Below are positions 1-12,214 of a stretch of 64,000 bases of DNA, in pieces. This DNA is from Cymodocea nodosa. Taxonomy: Eukaryota > Streptophyta > Magnoliopsida > Alismatales > Cymodoceaceae. Both the position numbers and the translations under genes were made by a program. The notes below the pieces were generated by a model that searched no databases, was not told the origin of the DNA, and saw only the letters and a program-made list of their open reading frames with translations. Every line of letters begins with the position of its first letter. Position 1 is the first letter of the stretch. The stretch lies in the NCBI GenBank assembly GCA_036874045.1, contig CM072335.1:4236001-4300000 (forward strand). The letters are read 5' to 3'.

Positions 1-352
1 ATTCTGTGTAGATAGAAGGGAACAAGAAAGGTTATGATTCTAATAGAATAGTTCCATATTGATGTAAAGAAAATAGGAAAGACAACTGAGAGTAGGGTTT
101 TTCTTTTTCATATGATATTTTATCTACATTGTCAGAATTCAGAACAGCATGGCCCTGAAGTCATTACAAGCATATTCTGCCTTGACTTCATTAAGGATTA
201 GATGATGGAAAAGAATCAAACTCAAGAAGACAGTATAATAAGGTTGATTGAGTCCCAAGCATGAAAAAGCATGGGATCACAAACAAAGACTAGGCATGCT
301 GCGGACCAAAAAGCAATGAAATGACAAGAAAATAATAATATGAAGAGCATAC

Positions 353-3164
353 TGTGAATTTGGGAAGTCGGATTTTGTAGACATCTGCAAACTCCATCAT
401 AAGATCATACAAGCTGGAGAACGCACTATCCAAAACCATCCCTGCAATTGAGGGGTCTTCTACTGCATATAGGAGGCTGTATTGTAGAATACAGCATATA
501 ACCATTGGGGAAAATGATGCAACATAAGCATCAGAAGAAATAACTGCCATGAAACCATAGTACAGTTACAATAAAAATAAGGGCATTAAGGCTTTTATAC
601 CTTGTGACTGCACCCATGGACCTTCCCCAGAGTCCAATGCATGAGATATTTTCATTAGTCCGCAAATAGGACACAACAGCTTTAAGATCATCCTTCTAGT
701 AGACACAACAACAGTTCCAATAAGTTTCTTTAAGATTGATGGTCCCTAAAATTGTCTAAACCCAAAGAAAGGAAAGAAATGGACATACCTCATGCCATCC
801 AAGGCTGACGTAATCACCATCAGATAAGCCTGAGCCAGAGAAATCCAGAGTAAAGACAGTAATATTAGAGGGTAGTAAGATGACAGCCACCTCATTAGCA
901 TCTGCTCTGCATCCACTGTATTTGTCCAAATAAACCCTCCTTAGATTCCATACTGTCATTTCTATAGGGTAGTAGATGAATAAGCATATTATTTGAAAGG
1001 AGAAAGATCCTTTTTATGTAGCAGATATGCATGTCTAACAACCATAGGTGTCAAACTTAGATGGAATTACATGGGACAGATGTAACAATAGAGAGGGGAT
1101 ATAGATAGAATTACATGGGACAATTGATGGTACAACAATATGGAAGGGCGGTGGGATCAAAATGTGCAGTAGAAGTGAGATCAAGTAAGCAGTGTAAGTA
1201 GTGGATCAGATTGGTGGCAACGATAAAAGGAGGATTAAACCCTAAGCTCTATTTTCATGTTGACTCTATGGAAAAATGCTCATTCATCAATGCTAAGAGA
1301 GGAATTACATATTTATAGGGTATTTAGTTAGGTCGATATCAAATAACTCATACTACTCAGATAAAAACATAATATATCACTAATAATAATTACGTATCAA
1401 GGCATTCTTGCACACTTACAATGTATCTCTACACAGAAGTATGGTAATAATTCCCCTTCATACTTTATAGCAACCTAAATAATTCCTTCTTCTACATTAT
1501 TACAAAAGGATTTCCTAGTTCATCAAGAAGAAGTCCCTTATGTGCTCATCCCCCCTACATAGTTTCCATGAAAATTTCTTAACCAGATATTATAATAGTT
1601 ATCTGTTCTGCAGAGGCAATTCATACACACATGTAGCACAGTACATGCATGGAGTTTGGTCACTAAAAAAACGTGGACAATTTCAAATGTGATACACAAA
1701 TCATACAAGAGTAATCTTTTGATAACCTCCATTAAGTCATCGGGATGTTGACAAAATAAATATAATGTAAATACAAAATGCTGTTTTCCTTGTGGAAAAG
1801 GAATAAAAATGAAAGCATAAGAGTTTTAAGGATCATCACTGGCCTATTCCCATGGCAGTAAATGACACATGGAAGAGGACTACTCTCTGGAAAGGTTGCA
1901 GGAACATAGTGACTGCACTGCAATGTATGACCTCTTCCATTTGTTAGCTGTTAAATTCAACAAGATTGTATGTAGTCAAAGATATGAAAACTTGTTGTCT
2001 GAACTAATTGTAATTTAACAAAAGAAATCTCAATAATTGATAACCATACTTGCCTCCAAGTCTTGACGCTTGTATTTTCTACCTGCAATATTGAATTCTG
2101 AATCCCATAAACACTGATCTGGTCTGTACTCTGCCCTGTACATGCATTGAATCAAGTAGGGAAAAAAACATAAAAATTTTATACAAGCCAAAATGAAAGG
2201 ATTTTGCAGATAAAAGGAAAGAATTATATATCATATGGCAGTTAACAAATGCAAATATAGCAAGCAATGTGTCCGGTGTCTTTGAAGATCAAAGTCACAC
2301 TGCAGTGCCTATCTTAAACTACTTATCCACTAGTTGTATAGGAGAGAATCGTCTTCAACATTTCACAATAGGATAGAAAAATTAAAAGCTGTATAAGCCA
2401 AAATGAGAGGTTTTTGCAAATAAAAGGAAAGAGTTGTATGTTATAAAGCAGTTAATAAATGTAATTACAGCAAGCAATGTGTCTTTGAAGATGACATAAA
2501 TGTGTAGGGCATGTCTTAAACGACTTATCCTATGCTTTGTAAAAGATAGAAAAAACCAATTTCTTCATGTAGAAATATATGGTAGGAACCCAACACAAGT
2601 AACAAAGTTGGTCTTCCCATTTCTTATAAGGTTTATGGAGGAAGAGAGTCTTCGGTTAAAACCAAAGCAAAACCACTACCAATATCAAAAAAAGAAATGT
2701 ATGTCAGCAGTCCTAGGACTAATTATGACGCAGGCCATATATGGAGATTTCCATGGAATATTTCTAGAGGGGTTGCGATTCAAAGGAATATATCCGCACA
2801 TGTTCAGTTCCAAAAGATGAAGAGAGCATTTATGGGCATTAAGTTAAACAATTAACACTAGGACAACAAATATAAACAGCAAACATGTATTTCTGAAATC
2901 AATAAATGTACTTATTTTGGATTACAATGTCATCATACACGTTTAAGGTTCATCAAAAGCAGTCAGGCAGGTAAATGATGCGCAAACCAAAACGAGGCGT
3001 TTTTTGGAAAATCATACCGAAGCAAGGTGTGGTCATGTCAATGGTGGCCAAACCAATTCATTTAGTTTCTGTTGTATTCACAAAATTAAGAGTGATTAAA
3101 AAAATCCATGTTCACAATCATACCTAGGAGGTCGGATTACAAATTTGATGAATTGCTCAATCAT
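353..3164 (-). CDS. Alpha/beta-hydrolase (serine hydrolase superfamily), 5' part; gene continues off the left edge
   Basis: Six coding exons can be placed by eye: 3124-3164, 2054-2135, 1844-1947, 789-915, 601-695 and 353-476. Their phases close exactly and give 191 residues. The protein starts MIEQFIKFVIRPPR, as in a conserved plant alpha/beta-hydrolase family. The HGN oxyanion-side motif lies near residues 73-75, the strand-turn FTLDFSGSGLS near 100-110, and the nucleophile elbow G-R-S-M-G at 142-146 makes Ser144 the predicted catalytic serine. VLDSAFSSLYDLMMEF follows in exon 6. The catalytic Asp/His region and the C-terminus lie beyond the window. The introns after exons 2 and 3 begin with GC instead of GT (AG|GCAAGT at 2053 and AG|GCCAGT at 1843); conserved protein sequence on both sides fixes the junctions. 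The substrate is unknown. Members are usually annotated as uncharacterised serine aminopeptidase-like hydrolases. Confidence 0.9.
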
Positions 3165-3921
3165 ATCTGCTCCTTCAGCTACAGACCAAAGTGTCAGACA
3201 ACGCCAAAGCCTCCCAGCGCATGAGACAGTATCGAATTCCTCTTGAACTTCAAATCCAACAAACAACAATGCTCTCAACAACAGAGCAGGGAAACCTCCT
3301 ATCCAGTAGATTAAAAAAAACTTCAATTTTCGATATCCACAGACCTAAAACCACCCACCAACAAAAAAAAAAGTTTCCATCTGCCGCTAAAAAGAAACCA
3401 ACTTTCCTCTTCCACTCAAAAACTTTCCCAAACCAAACACCAAGAAAAGGAACAAGCCCAAGAGTAGGAACCGAACCACCTCAACCGAAAAAACACCATT
3501 ACTCTTCCAGTACCCAAAAGCCCCTAAGCCGTGGGAAAAACATCTGACATCAGACGCTTTCGCGCTACATACAGCACAGATGCAGCAGCCCTGCCCGCGG
3601 CGAAGAAGATAACTGTGGAACCCAAATGCCGATTTAGAGGGGCACTGGCCCGCAAAGCACGGGACGAGAGGAGGTCGATTTCCCTACCCCGACCCAAATG
3701 GCCCAAACAAAGTAGGAAAAGATTGTAGTGGTGGTAGAGAGATAAAAATTCGATATTTTGAAAAAGCAGGGGAATCGAATACTGCTGGCTCGCTCTTTTG
3801 GCAGAGGGAATTGCTGCCTCGCTTTACGAATGACTTGGTTTTTGGAGCTTTTCTTTCCCTTTTTCCGTGCTTAATATGAAATGATATCCTTCTTTTGTGT
3901 GTGCATGTGTATCACATATAC

Positions 3922-3923
<2 letters not shown>
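3165..3923. promoter_or_regulatory. Upstream/5' leader region of the alpha/beta-hydrolase gene
   Basis: Transcription of the hydrolase runs leftward, so this is its 5' leader and promoter side. The part at 3540-3720 is more GC-rich than its surroundings, as expected near a plant transcription start. I see no unambiguous TATA box. The short reading frames here on both strands show no recognisable protein. Confidence 0.4.

Positions 3924-3972
<49 letters not shown>
3924..3972. repeat. (AG)n microsatellite
   Basis: About 24 uninterrupted AG dinucleotides. This is a plain simple-sequence repeat in the intergenic region, likely to vary in length between individuals. Confidence 0.97.
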
Positions 3973-3973
<1 letters not shown>

Positions 3974-5826
3974 GACAGATATGAATAAATTATAAATATA
4001 TATTCAGCTAACCTTGGTATTTGTGATTTTCCACCTTGCTCCTCGGAAAGATGCCACCGTGAGGGAATTCTCGATTCCTCCTGTTGCATGTGACGAAGCC
4101 ACAAAGGGTGCCGGTTGAGTGATACGAGGATAAATAAGTGATCGAGATTAGTGATTAGGTGAGGTTAGGACTTGAAAAAGAAGCAACACTTTTAAAGACA
4201 AAAGGGTTTATGGTATGATCTAACCACTAACAACTGCACATTTTTCTGACAATCTGCACCCCCTTCCGCTTCTGAACCAGAACATAACACCACCAACTTC
4301 AACCTCTGACCCATCGGTTTATAAACAAAAAAAAGATGATTCAAGAGAAAAATAGCACGGTAAATTTGGAGGTCTTCTTGCTGGCATGGGGGAAGGTAGG
4401 CGTCAAAGTCATTTTGAATGGTGAAGACCAGATTCTTTCAGAATCCACGTGGGACCGCACAGACAATCCACCTGCAATCTTGTCATGTTGCACCGTCTGT
4501 ATGCCTTTTGATGGATAAAATCCACAAGTTCTTGAGTGACTATCTTCCAAACCAACAAGCCTAGCAAAGAAAGAATGGTCTGCAAATACTCGGCATATGT
4601 TTTAAAACTGTGCTACTGCAATAAAAAACAAACATTTACTGCAAATGTCTGCATTGAAACTTTTGAAATCTTTCCATTACAGATCTATTCAGCTATGAAC
4701 TTTAATAAAAAAAAGGATTGGAATACCTTAATGTTGGGGATTCCTCCGGAAAAATAGGAAAGACTTCATCATTAAAAATAAGAGAGAGACTACTAACTTG
4801 ATATTCTATAGTTCACTTATTTTTGGTTAGATAATTCACCTGTAGGGGGTTGGAACTGGAGAACCACATGATCTAGTAGCAAGATGGGATCTTAATAATT
4901 AAGCTTCCAACGCCTCTGTCGACAGTCATGCAAACAACAACAATTAGATGGATTTGGATGCCATCAGTGCCTACCTCATCAGACTCCAAGGAGGATGAGC
5001 TTAATGAAAACTAGCTCTCCTGCCACTGTTTGCATACTACGCTCTCGTTTTAATTCACTGTTGTTTTTTCCATCTGTACTACTTTGCAAACTTTATTATT
5101 TGTAATAGATCTTTCGAATTTTCCTTGATTCTATGAATTGAAAAATTCTTTTTAAAATATATTATGCTTAAGACATTTGATAATGATTTAGCCTAAAATC
5201 ATAATTGATCTAAAACTTTAACGAAATTTACAATTAAAAAGACACGTACTTAAAGGGTTGGTGCCAAAAAAGAAACAGCCATTTTGTTTCTTGTGATCTC
5301 TCTATGTTGGAGTAAAGTAAGAGTGTTGAGTTTGCAACAAGCAATAATATTTTAACTCTTAAAAAAAAAACAACAACAACGCAGATGCAACCATTCTTAG
5401 GGAGTCAAGGAAGAACGTTGAGTTAGTTGAAGCTTATAATTAGACTAATCAACCTAATAAGATTAAAATTTGTGAGACATGAAATTAAAAAATGCTTTGG
5501 CTCCATTAGCAAGATACCACGATACATTTTGCCCTTGATCACATAGGTAGAGTTAAATCGATCTCATTAGACTTTACTGACGTAATTTAACGTGTACTCT
5601 CACATTATTTTCTAATACTGTGTCATTGTATATGTAATTTACACGTACACTTTGTTTTACTTCTCATGCTTTAGAAATAATTTCCATTTAGTAGCAACAT
5701 CATATAATTAAGATAAATAAATTTTTAGTGGTGGATTTTGAAATTCGGACATTTCTCACTCAGAATTTCTTTCTTACATGTCATCAAAAAAAATGATAAC
5801 TTACCTATATACCATCTAAAAATTTA
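3973..5826. other. Intergenic, no gene recognised
   Basis: AT-rich sequence with a few short open frames (for example around 4336-4550) that have no recognisable motif and overlap on both strands. No transposon ends or RNA genes were identified. Confidence 0.6.
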
Positions 5827-6009
5827 TATTTTCTTGCATGTCATTAAAAATTTATAATTTTTATTGGAGCATCCTTGTAGTTGATTTGGTAGGATAATTA
5901 TAGGGATATTAAAGTAAAATGGAGATTTCCTTAATTGCGTGTAAGCAAATTTAAATATTGAATAACATACAAGTAGCCTTCAAATTTTTCAATGGCATGC
6001 AAGTAAAAA
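5827..6009. repeat. Inverted-repeat element, MITE-like
   Basis: The sequence at 5827-5853 (core TTGCATGTCATTAAAAATTT) is repeated in inverted orientation at 5982-6009 (core AAATTTTTCAATGGCATGC). A third, weaker copy of the first arm lies at about 5771-5794. The ~180-bp span and terminal inverted repeats resemble a degraded MITE. A related CAATGGCATGCAAG word occurs near 11190. The family and target-site duplication were not determined. Confidence 0.4.
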
Positions 6010-6880
6010 TCCTGAACAGATGGCTGAAATGAGTTATTTATTGTTCCACCAGTCGATAACTCTTAAGAGGTAAATCAAGAAGGGATTGCAACTTCTCATA
6101 CTATTGGGGTGGGCATGCAAACCATTCAAATCCATTAACCAAATGAAATTGGTTTCGTTCGATTGAAAAATTTAGTGGTTCGATTTGTTTTCAAGATTCC
6201 ATAAATCCATTTTTATGATTCCGGCCATTTGTGGTTTCATGGATGATTTAATTGAATCAAAGCTTGAACCAAAGGCGTATCTATAATATATTAAGTTAAC
6301 ATATAAATAAGCATATAGCTTATATTACACGAGTCATATATTTATATTAATAGATTACTGTATGTCAAATTAAATTATTATTGCCTTTAAAGAATGATGA
6401 TGGCTACTTTCCTCTCGCGATAATTATGATTGCAAGCATTATGAAAAATTATTATAGTAAGCACTTGAGACAATAATGACATAATAAGATTTGAAAGATT
6501 TTTTCGTTAGACAAGTCTGAAATCAATCAGTGGAGGCAAAATACAGAAATTACTTACCAATATTGATTGACGAAGGCATGCTTATGGGAGTCTATCCACC
6601 AGTCGATTTTAACATATATAGCATGAAAGAAGAATAAGAATGCAAAATGAAAAGAACAGGAAAGCCGTCATTTGCATACATTCGGAAAAATAAAATTAAA
6701 GTTCCCGTGAGTATCAATCACATGAGTAGAAAAATATCAACATGGTACTAGAGAAAACTTTTCTGAGCCTGGACTTTCGTAACAATTGCAAGTTCTGATT
6801 GAGAATAACTTGCTTGCAAATATCATCACAAATATCCTAAATCATAGTAAGCATGCAGAACAAGAAGATGGCAGGTCCCA
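6010..6880. other. Intergenic, with a dispersed degenerate repeat at about 6150-6370
   Basis: The part at about 6150-6370 has a GGTTTCGTTCGATT-like stretch followed by an AT-rich tail containing ATATATTAAG. It resembles the segment at about 10330-10500, so the two look like diverged copies of one dispersed repeat. The remainder up to 6880 includes the 3' flank/UTR of the nonaspanin gene. I could not fix a polyadenylation site. Confidence 0.4.
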
Positions 6881-8809
6881 TCAGTCAATCTTAACAGATG
6901 AAAATAGGTAGTGGACAAAGTAGAAGGACACGAGGAAACCAATTGCTCCTGTAGAAAGCATGATGCCAAAAGCCATCATCAGGGAATATCCAAGGTAAAG
7001 CATGGCTGACACTGGTCCACTCAAGCTCTGGAGGTCAAACACCATGTAATTCATGGAGTACAGGAAAACATAGAGGGCAACTGAACCAGAAGCAAAGAAG
7101 GCTTTCCACCACCACCTCCAATCCTCCACACAAAGATGCATGTATGTAAGCACAACGGAAACTTCACAGCAGATGATGACGAGCAACACGAAGACGATAA
7201 ACAAGAACCCAAACACGTAATAGAACCTCCCCATCCAGATGCTTGAAAGAATGAAGAAGAGCTCGATGAAAAGGGTACCAAAAGGGAGCGTGCCAGCACC
7301 GAGAACAAGCAGCCATGATGGGTACTTTCGAGCAGGAATCTCTCGTGGGATCTGATTGGTTCGAACGGGGAATTCTATAGCCGCAGCACGCGTGCCTAAG
7401 AAGCCACCCAAAAGAGTGAGCGGCACTGACACGCAGAACCAGAGAAATATGAGAATGAAGTATAGAGAGATAGGGATGGCCCCAGTGCTGTTGCTTCCCC
7501 AGAGAAGGAAATTTAAGAAGGTGAGGATGATAAAAACAAGACCAGGAAAGAAGCACGCGACCGACCACGAAACAGATCTCCAACCAACGGAAGTGCCTTT
7601 GATGGTCCTCCACAGCCTAACAGCAAAATAACCAGCCACGATACCAAGAAACAGATACAGAATGATCATCCCTGTTAACAGCATACCCCGCGATGCAGGA
7701 GACATAAATCCGAGTGCTGAAAACACAATCGTCACGACCGCCATGCCAGTAATCTGAGCACCATCTCCAACCATGACACAAAGCAGCTTTGGGTTGGTCG
7801 GTTCCCTGAACACATCACCCACTACAAGCTTCCATCCCGACAACTCCTCATTCATCTGAGATTGCGCTTCTTTGTCCAACTCTTCGTATCTAGTCAAGTC
7901 TCTCCGAACAGTTCTCAGGAATATGACAAATACAATTCCAGCCAAAAAGAAGATAACCACTAGCGAATTCATGATTGAGAACCAGTGTACCCGTGCACCT
8001 TCCATTTTCAAGTACGCATCCCAACGTGAAGGCCATCTAATATCACTCTTCACAAACTCGACATCATAGGTGAACGAGACTCTCTCCTGTGGACGGATCA
8101 ACTGGTTTCGTTCTGATGATGGTGGGCACTCAACCTTATCAATAATATCATACATTTTATGTTTTGACATAACATCTGGATCACGTTTAATGCTACAAGG
8201 AACTACCTCAAACCCAACAATCTCAAACCCAGACTTCTTTTCATCACCTTCTGGAATCATTCCCGTCCCCTCGTACTCATGCACCAACACCTTGAATTTT
8301 AGATGATTAATAATGTAGACTTTCCTAGTCTCTTGTTCAGTGTAGCCAATAGGGTACCCAGTCCACGGGATGACAATTCCATTCGTCTTGGTGAACCTCC
8401 TCACAGGCAAGTTATCCAAAATCATATTAACCTGGTATAAATCACGCGTCCTCTGCTCCAGCAGCCTGGCCTCATGCTCAGTCAATGGATTCGTCGTACA
8501 GAGGTAAACTGATTCGTTAGTATCCACTCTAAATCGGTAAGGGGAATTATCTATCTGATCTCCCATGAGAAGCTCCCCCAAATTTTCTGCGCTCTTCTTG
8601 ACCCCACCGGGAGGCTTGCAGTATGGAAGGGAGTAATACCCAAAAGGCATCTCGGTCTCAAAGGAAGTGAGAGAATTCACCTTCGCAAATAACTTCTCCC
8701 CTTCGGCGTAAGTACGCATGTAACTCCCAGGAAGATAGAACCCATTACACACCGACGCAAGGGAAACGAGAATCAAGAGCACAGAAGACGAATAAATCCC
8801 CATTACCAC
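6881..8809 (-). CDS. Transmembrane 9 superfamily member (endomembrane protein 70 / nonaspanin)
   Basis: An uninterrupted 642-residue frame with the full family architecture. Residues 1-23 form a signal peptide, with likely cleavage before FYLPGSY. A lumenal domain of about 250 residues follows, containing the family signatures PFGYYSLPYC, ENLGELLMGD and CTTNPLTEHE. Nine hydrophobic segments lie at roughly 280-298, 350-372, 377-397, 412-438, 447-470, 499-525, 531-555, 567-588 and 602-632. The cytosolic C-terminus ends K-I-D, the KXD/E signal that in plant EMP70 proteins binds COPI coat and retains the protein in the Golgi. The best family match is the TMN11/TMN12-like plant subgroup, which is also commonly intronless. 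A second in-frame Met at residue 3 is an equally possible start. The role is probably in Golgi/endosomal membrane trafficking; the exact function is unproven. Confidence 0.97.
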   Translation of the reverse strand: MVMGIYSSSVLLILVSLASVCNGFYLPGSYMRTYAEGEKLFAKVNSLTSFETEMPFGYYSLPYCKPPGGVKKSAENLGELLMGDQIDNSPYRFRVDTNESVYLCTTNPLTEHEARLLEQRTRDLYQVNMILDNLPVRRFTKTNGIVIPWTGYPIGYTEQETRKVYIINHLKFKVLVHEYEGTGMIPEGDEKKSGFEIVGFEVVPCSIKRDPDVMSKHKMYDIIDKVECPPSSERNQLIRPQERVSFTYDVEFVKSDIRWPSRWDAYLKMEGARVHWFSIMNSLVVIFFLAGIVFVIFLRTVRRDLTRYEELDKEAQSQMNEELSGWKLVVGDVFREPTNPKLLCVMVGDGAQITGMAVVTIVFSALGFMSPASRGMLLTGMIILYLFLGIVAGYFAVRLWRTIKGTSVGWRSVSWSVACFFPGLVFIILTFLNFLLWGSNSTGAIPISLYFILIFLWFCVSVPLTLLGGFLGTRAAAIEFPVRTNQIPREIPARKYPSWLLVLGAGTLPFGTLFIELFFILSSIWMGRFYYVFGFLFIVFVLLVIICCEVSVVLTYMHLCVEDWRWWWKAFFASGSVALYVFLYSMNYMVFDLQSLSGPVSAMLYLGYSLMMAFGIMLSTGAIGFLVSFYFVHYLFSSVKID

Positions 8810-9420
8810 AAGATCTGAAACCCTAGAATAAACAGATCAATGTCAGATCCTTCTTCCGAACATCTCAAACACCCTGGCAGAAATGAAAAACAAAAAAAAT
8901 CCACTAAAAAAACAGTACCGAACATACGATCTATGTCAACAAGAACACAAGATCATTCACTATGAGCCGTAAAATTCACAGTTTTCCGACGAAGGACCAA
9001 TCGAATACCGCAGATTATCAGAATATCTTAGACGAAAATCACACCACCGACAAGTTGAGAATAATATTTCCGATTTCTTTTTCTACCAGAAAAGGTACAC
9101 AAAAATGGATCTAGTCGATTAAAAAAAAAAAACCTTAAAACCTTAACGGTAACAAGGTGAGATCTAAGCATTGGAGGACCAGACGAAGCGGAAAGAGAAG
9201 CGCGACATCGCGGATTTGGCGACAGACCTGACTCGCGGAGTCGTGCGGAGAACCGGGCGGAGGAACGGCGGGTTGCCTCGGCGACGAGCAAGGCAAGAAG
9301 CGGCGCAAGGCAGGGGGAAGAATCCCGATTCTATCGCTCGCTTGGCTGTTCGGAACCGCCAGTGGGCACCATATTCATTACTCTCGGTTGGCGAGGAGTT
9401 TTTGCATGGACACCCCTCAC
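8810..9420 (-). promoter_or_regulatory. 5' leader, probable leader intron and promoter side of the TM9SF gene
   Basis: On the minus strand the ATG follows GTTTCAGATCTTGTGGTA, so TTCTAG or TTTCAG near 8816-8830 can act as a 3' splice site. A matching donor CAG|GTCTGTC sits at 9226-9230 in a GC-rich stretch (about 9180-9370). I infer a non-coding first exon from about 9228 rightward and a leader intron of about 400 bp. The antisense open frame at 9171-9467 is probably a by-product of the GC-rich leader. Confidence 0.45.
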
Positions 9421-12214
9421 TTTCTTTCGTATTGCGAAAGTTGCTTGGGTACGATGTAAGATTGTAAGTGGATGAGAACGTATTTGATATTTTTTTCTTT
9501 AATTTCTTTTTAGTTATAAAATATTTTTGCAGAAGTTAGTGTGGACAAATTAAAGAAAAACAGTTTGTTTGAAATCTTCATGTTATTTTTCTTGTTTCAC
9601 TATTTAAAATCTTTCTCTCTCAACTACTCCACTTGTGTATCTACTATTAGTACTATCAGACACTATCTCCTTTTTGTTATTTACTTCAAGTAATTAGTTT
9701 TTTAATCTTATTTCTTCTCATCTTGTGACTAAGCTTTAGATGTGTTTTCACATTTGGGATCATTCTTAATTAAATCCTACCTTAATTTGCAAAAAGGAAA
9801 GAATAAGCAAGAGTAAATTTTTTAATTGATTCTTAATGAATGAAGTTAAACGTGAACTTTCTTAAAGTTACTTATCAATTTACAAGTATTTATATTACAT
9901 ATATTATATTTGCACATTGAGAGGAGAGAGCAACAAAACGAGTTAAGTTATTCAACTAAATTGAAGGCTCTGTTTTTTTTTTTACATAAAAAATAAGGAA
10001 AAAAAAAAATCCAAATTAAATTATGGTATTTTTTGAATGCTTCTACCCTCGACAAATTTCAAACACTTGAAAAATGTCTTCATTCAATTCCAGAATTTTC
10101 TGTCTTCATTTTTCGCACCATAATCTTCAAAAAACGATGCTAAATTGTTTATTCGCGATCTTCGCACAGATATTACATAAGAAAATAAAAATAGAAAATA
10201 TATTAAAAAAAAAAATAGAACATAAGAAAGTATATTTTAAAAATTGTAAAATATAAAGTATATTATTGAAATATACAATGGTACAATTATATTAAAATGT
10301 AACTTTTAGATTTTATTGAAATCTAACATGATATATTAGTTTGATTTAGAAATTTTAGTAGTTTGGTTTCATTTGAAAATTTTATAAACCAACGCAAACC
10401 TGATTAGCACATATATAATTTATTAAGATATATCGTATACGTAAACATGCGTATATTATATGTTATATGAATGATATCTTATTGTTGGCAACTTCTTGTA
10501 TGATAGAATTCATTGACATGGAAATAGAATATAAAAGAATAACTTGTATTAACTTAAAAATTTCATTTCTAATGGACAAATTATTAAATTCTGTTGATGA
10601 TATATATTTAATACAGTGATTGTTATGTGGATGGTACTTAAATGACATATTAAGTTTTCAATATACTGTTTTAGACATACGGTTGATGTGTCCGTCCATA
10701 GATGCCCACACACATGTAGGATTATAAGTACTTGATAGTTTAAGCAAAGATCATAAAAGAGGAGTAGCTGCTAATGAAAAAATGATTGATCTCAATCGTC
10801 CATTATTGATGTCTGTGGGTGCATTTGTTTCACCCCACGTCTAGCTTCAATCCATGATGCTAGGAGAGCCACAGGGTAAGGTGAAACAAATACATCTGCA
10901 CTTCATCCGATTTAGGAGTAGTTGTGCATCTACATCTTGATCTGTCATGTTGATGTACCGCTCTTAGCCTCTCAGTTATAACTTGGATATTCAAACTATT
11001 GAACTATCAAACTTCATCTTGTTCATGTTGATGCCCCTACTATCAAACTATTGAACTGCTCGTCACCGTCGCCAAAGGTACGTCGCAGAAACCCCCTTCG
11101 CTTGATCTGCCAAAGATCGAGGGTCGTCATCGTCGTTATCTGATCGACGTCATCTAATCAGTGCGAGTCTCCACCTTCCTTCGTTTCTCAATGGCATGCA
11201 AGCAATGTTTAATGTCATACAGGTAGTTTAACGTCGTTGAAGTCGATCTCTAATGTGACAATGGCAAGTGTCGAGGAGGTTAGAAGTGTGAGAAATCGGG
11301 GATGGAAATCATATATCAAACCTGCAATGTTGGGTTAAGGAGTTTAGTTCATCTATCAAAGCTGCAATTATTTAGATAATTTACTCTAAATAATAGAAAA
11401 TAGTTCCGAATAGACTTGGTGAGTGAGAGTGCAGCTTAAGAAGTAGATGCTCAGGACGAAAAAAGGAAATATTTGTCACCAACCCAACCTCTGTTAGCAG
11501 CGTTTCCTCTTATGAGAATGCTGCCACTTATCCCTAACCATGCAAAATATGTTAATCTGGAGTAGAGATTTTTCATAGGATTTAATTTAGGAGGTAGGTC
11601 ATTGGCAACAACTTTTAATTGTAATTGTCTATTGTTGGGTCCCATATGGTTGATTTTTAAACAAGCAACCATTACTTTATTATGGTTTTGAGCGTATCTT
11701 TTTCTCCAATATGATTTTGGTTCTTTCATGACCAAAAATCACAATTGCTTTTTTTCCCTTGGGTTCTTGACTATTGCAACAAGTCTTCTTCTTTTTTGTC
11801 ATACATGATTTCTTCCATACCAAAAAAAAAATTTGGACCATACTTGTAAGATGATTTTTGAAAAAAATCAAACAACTAGATTATCAGCTTGAACCACAAC
11901 GGATACTTTTTTATCGCAAGCTAAAATTTGATATTTTCAACGTCAAACTCACTCATGGTTTATTAATGATATTCTTATATGTTTGGTTTATTAATTTTTT
12001 TTCATTTCATTTTATTTTGTTAAGATGGGTAAGTTACTTGAATGTCATGATTTTTATAAGTTCAAACATGAAGGATAATTACAACTCATAGCCTTCTTCT
12101 ACACGATAATGCAAACACTGTATCATATAGCATTTCCTCCTAGATAAATTGTTCACAGTGTTGGATACTCAAGAAGTGAAGTTATTAGAAACATGTTAAA
12201 TGGTATATTTTGAT
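9421..12214. other. AT-rich intergenic region
   Basis: No host gene is recognised. It contains a repeat copy at about 10330-10500 (see 6150-6370), a hairpin at 10820-10894 and a moderately GC-rich patch at about 11040-11310. Short open frames at 10074-10256, 11451-11735 and 11858-12091 have no recognisable product. Confidence 0.55.
10820..10894. repeat. Hairpin-forming inverted repeat
   Basis: TGCATTTGTTTCACC at 10820-10834 pairs with GGTGAAACAAATACA at 10880-10894: 15 bp with one G:U-type position. Pairing partly continues outward. Inside the loop a second short inverted pair, CTAGC/GCTAG, is visible. It may be the core of a very small MITE or a hairpin transcript. No known microRNA is recognised. 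Confidence 0.5.

Noticed and set aside
7051-7631. Several 85-149-codon open frames on both strands inside the TM9SF gene
   Set aside because: They are alternative frames of a strongly supported 642-residue protein.
10820-10894. Hairpin considered as a known microRNA gene
   Set aside because: Neither arm matches a microRNA family I can recognise, so it is kept only as an inverted repeat.
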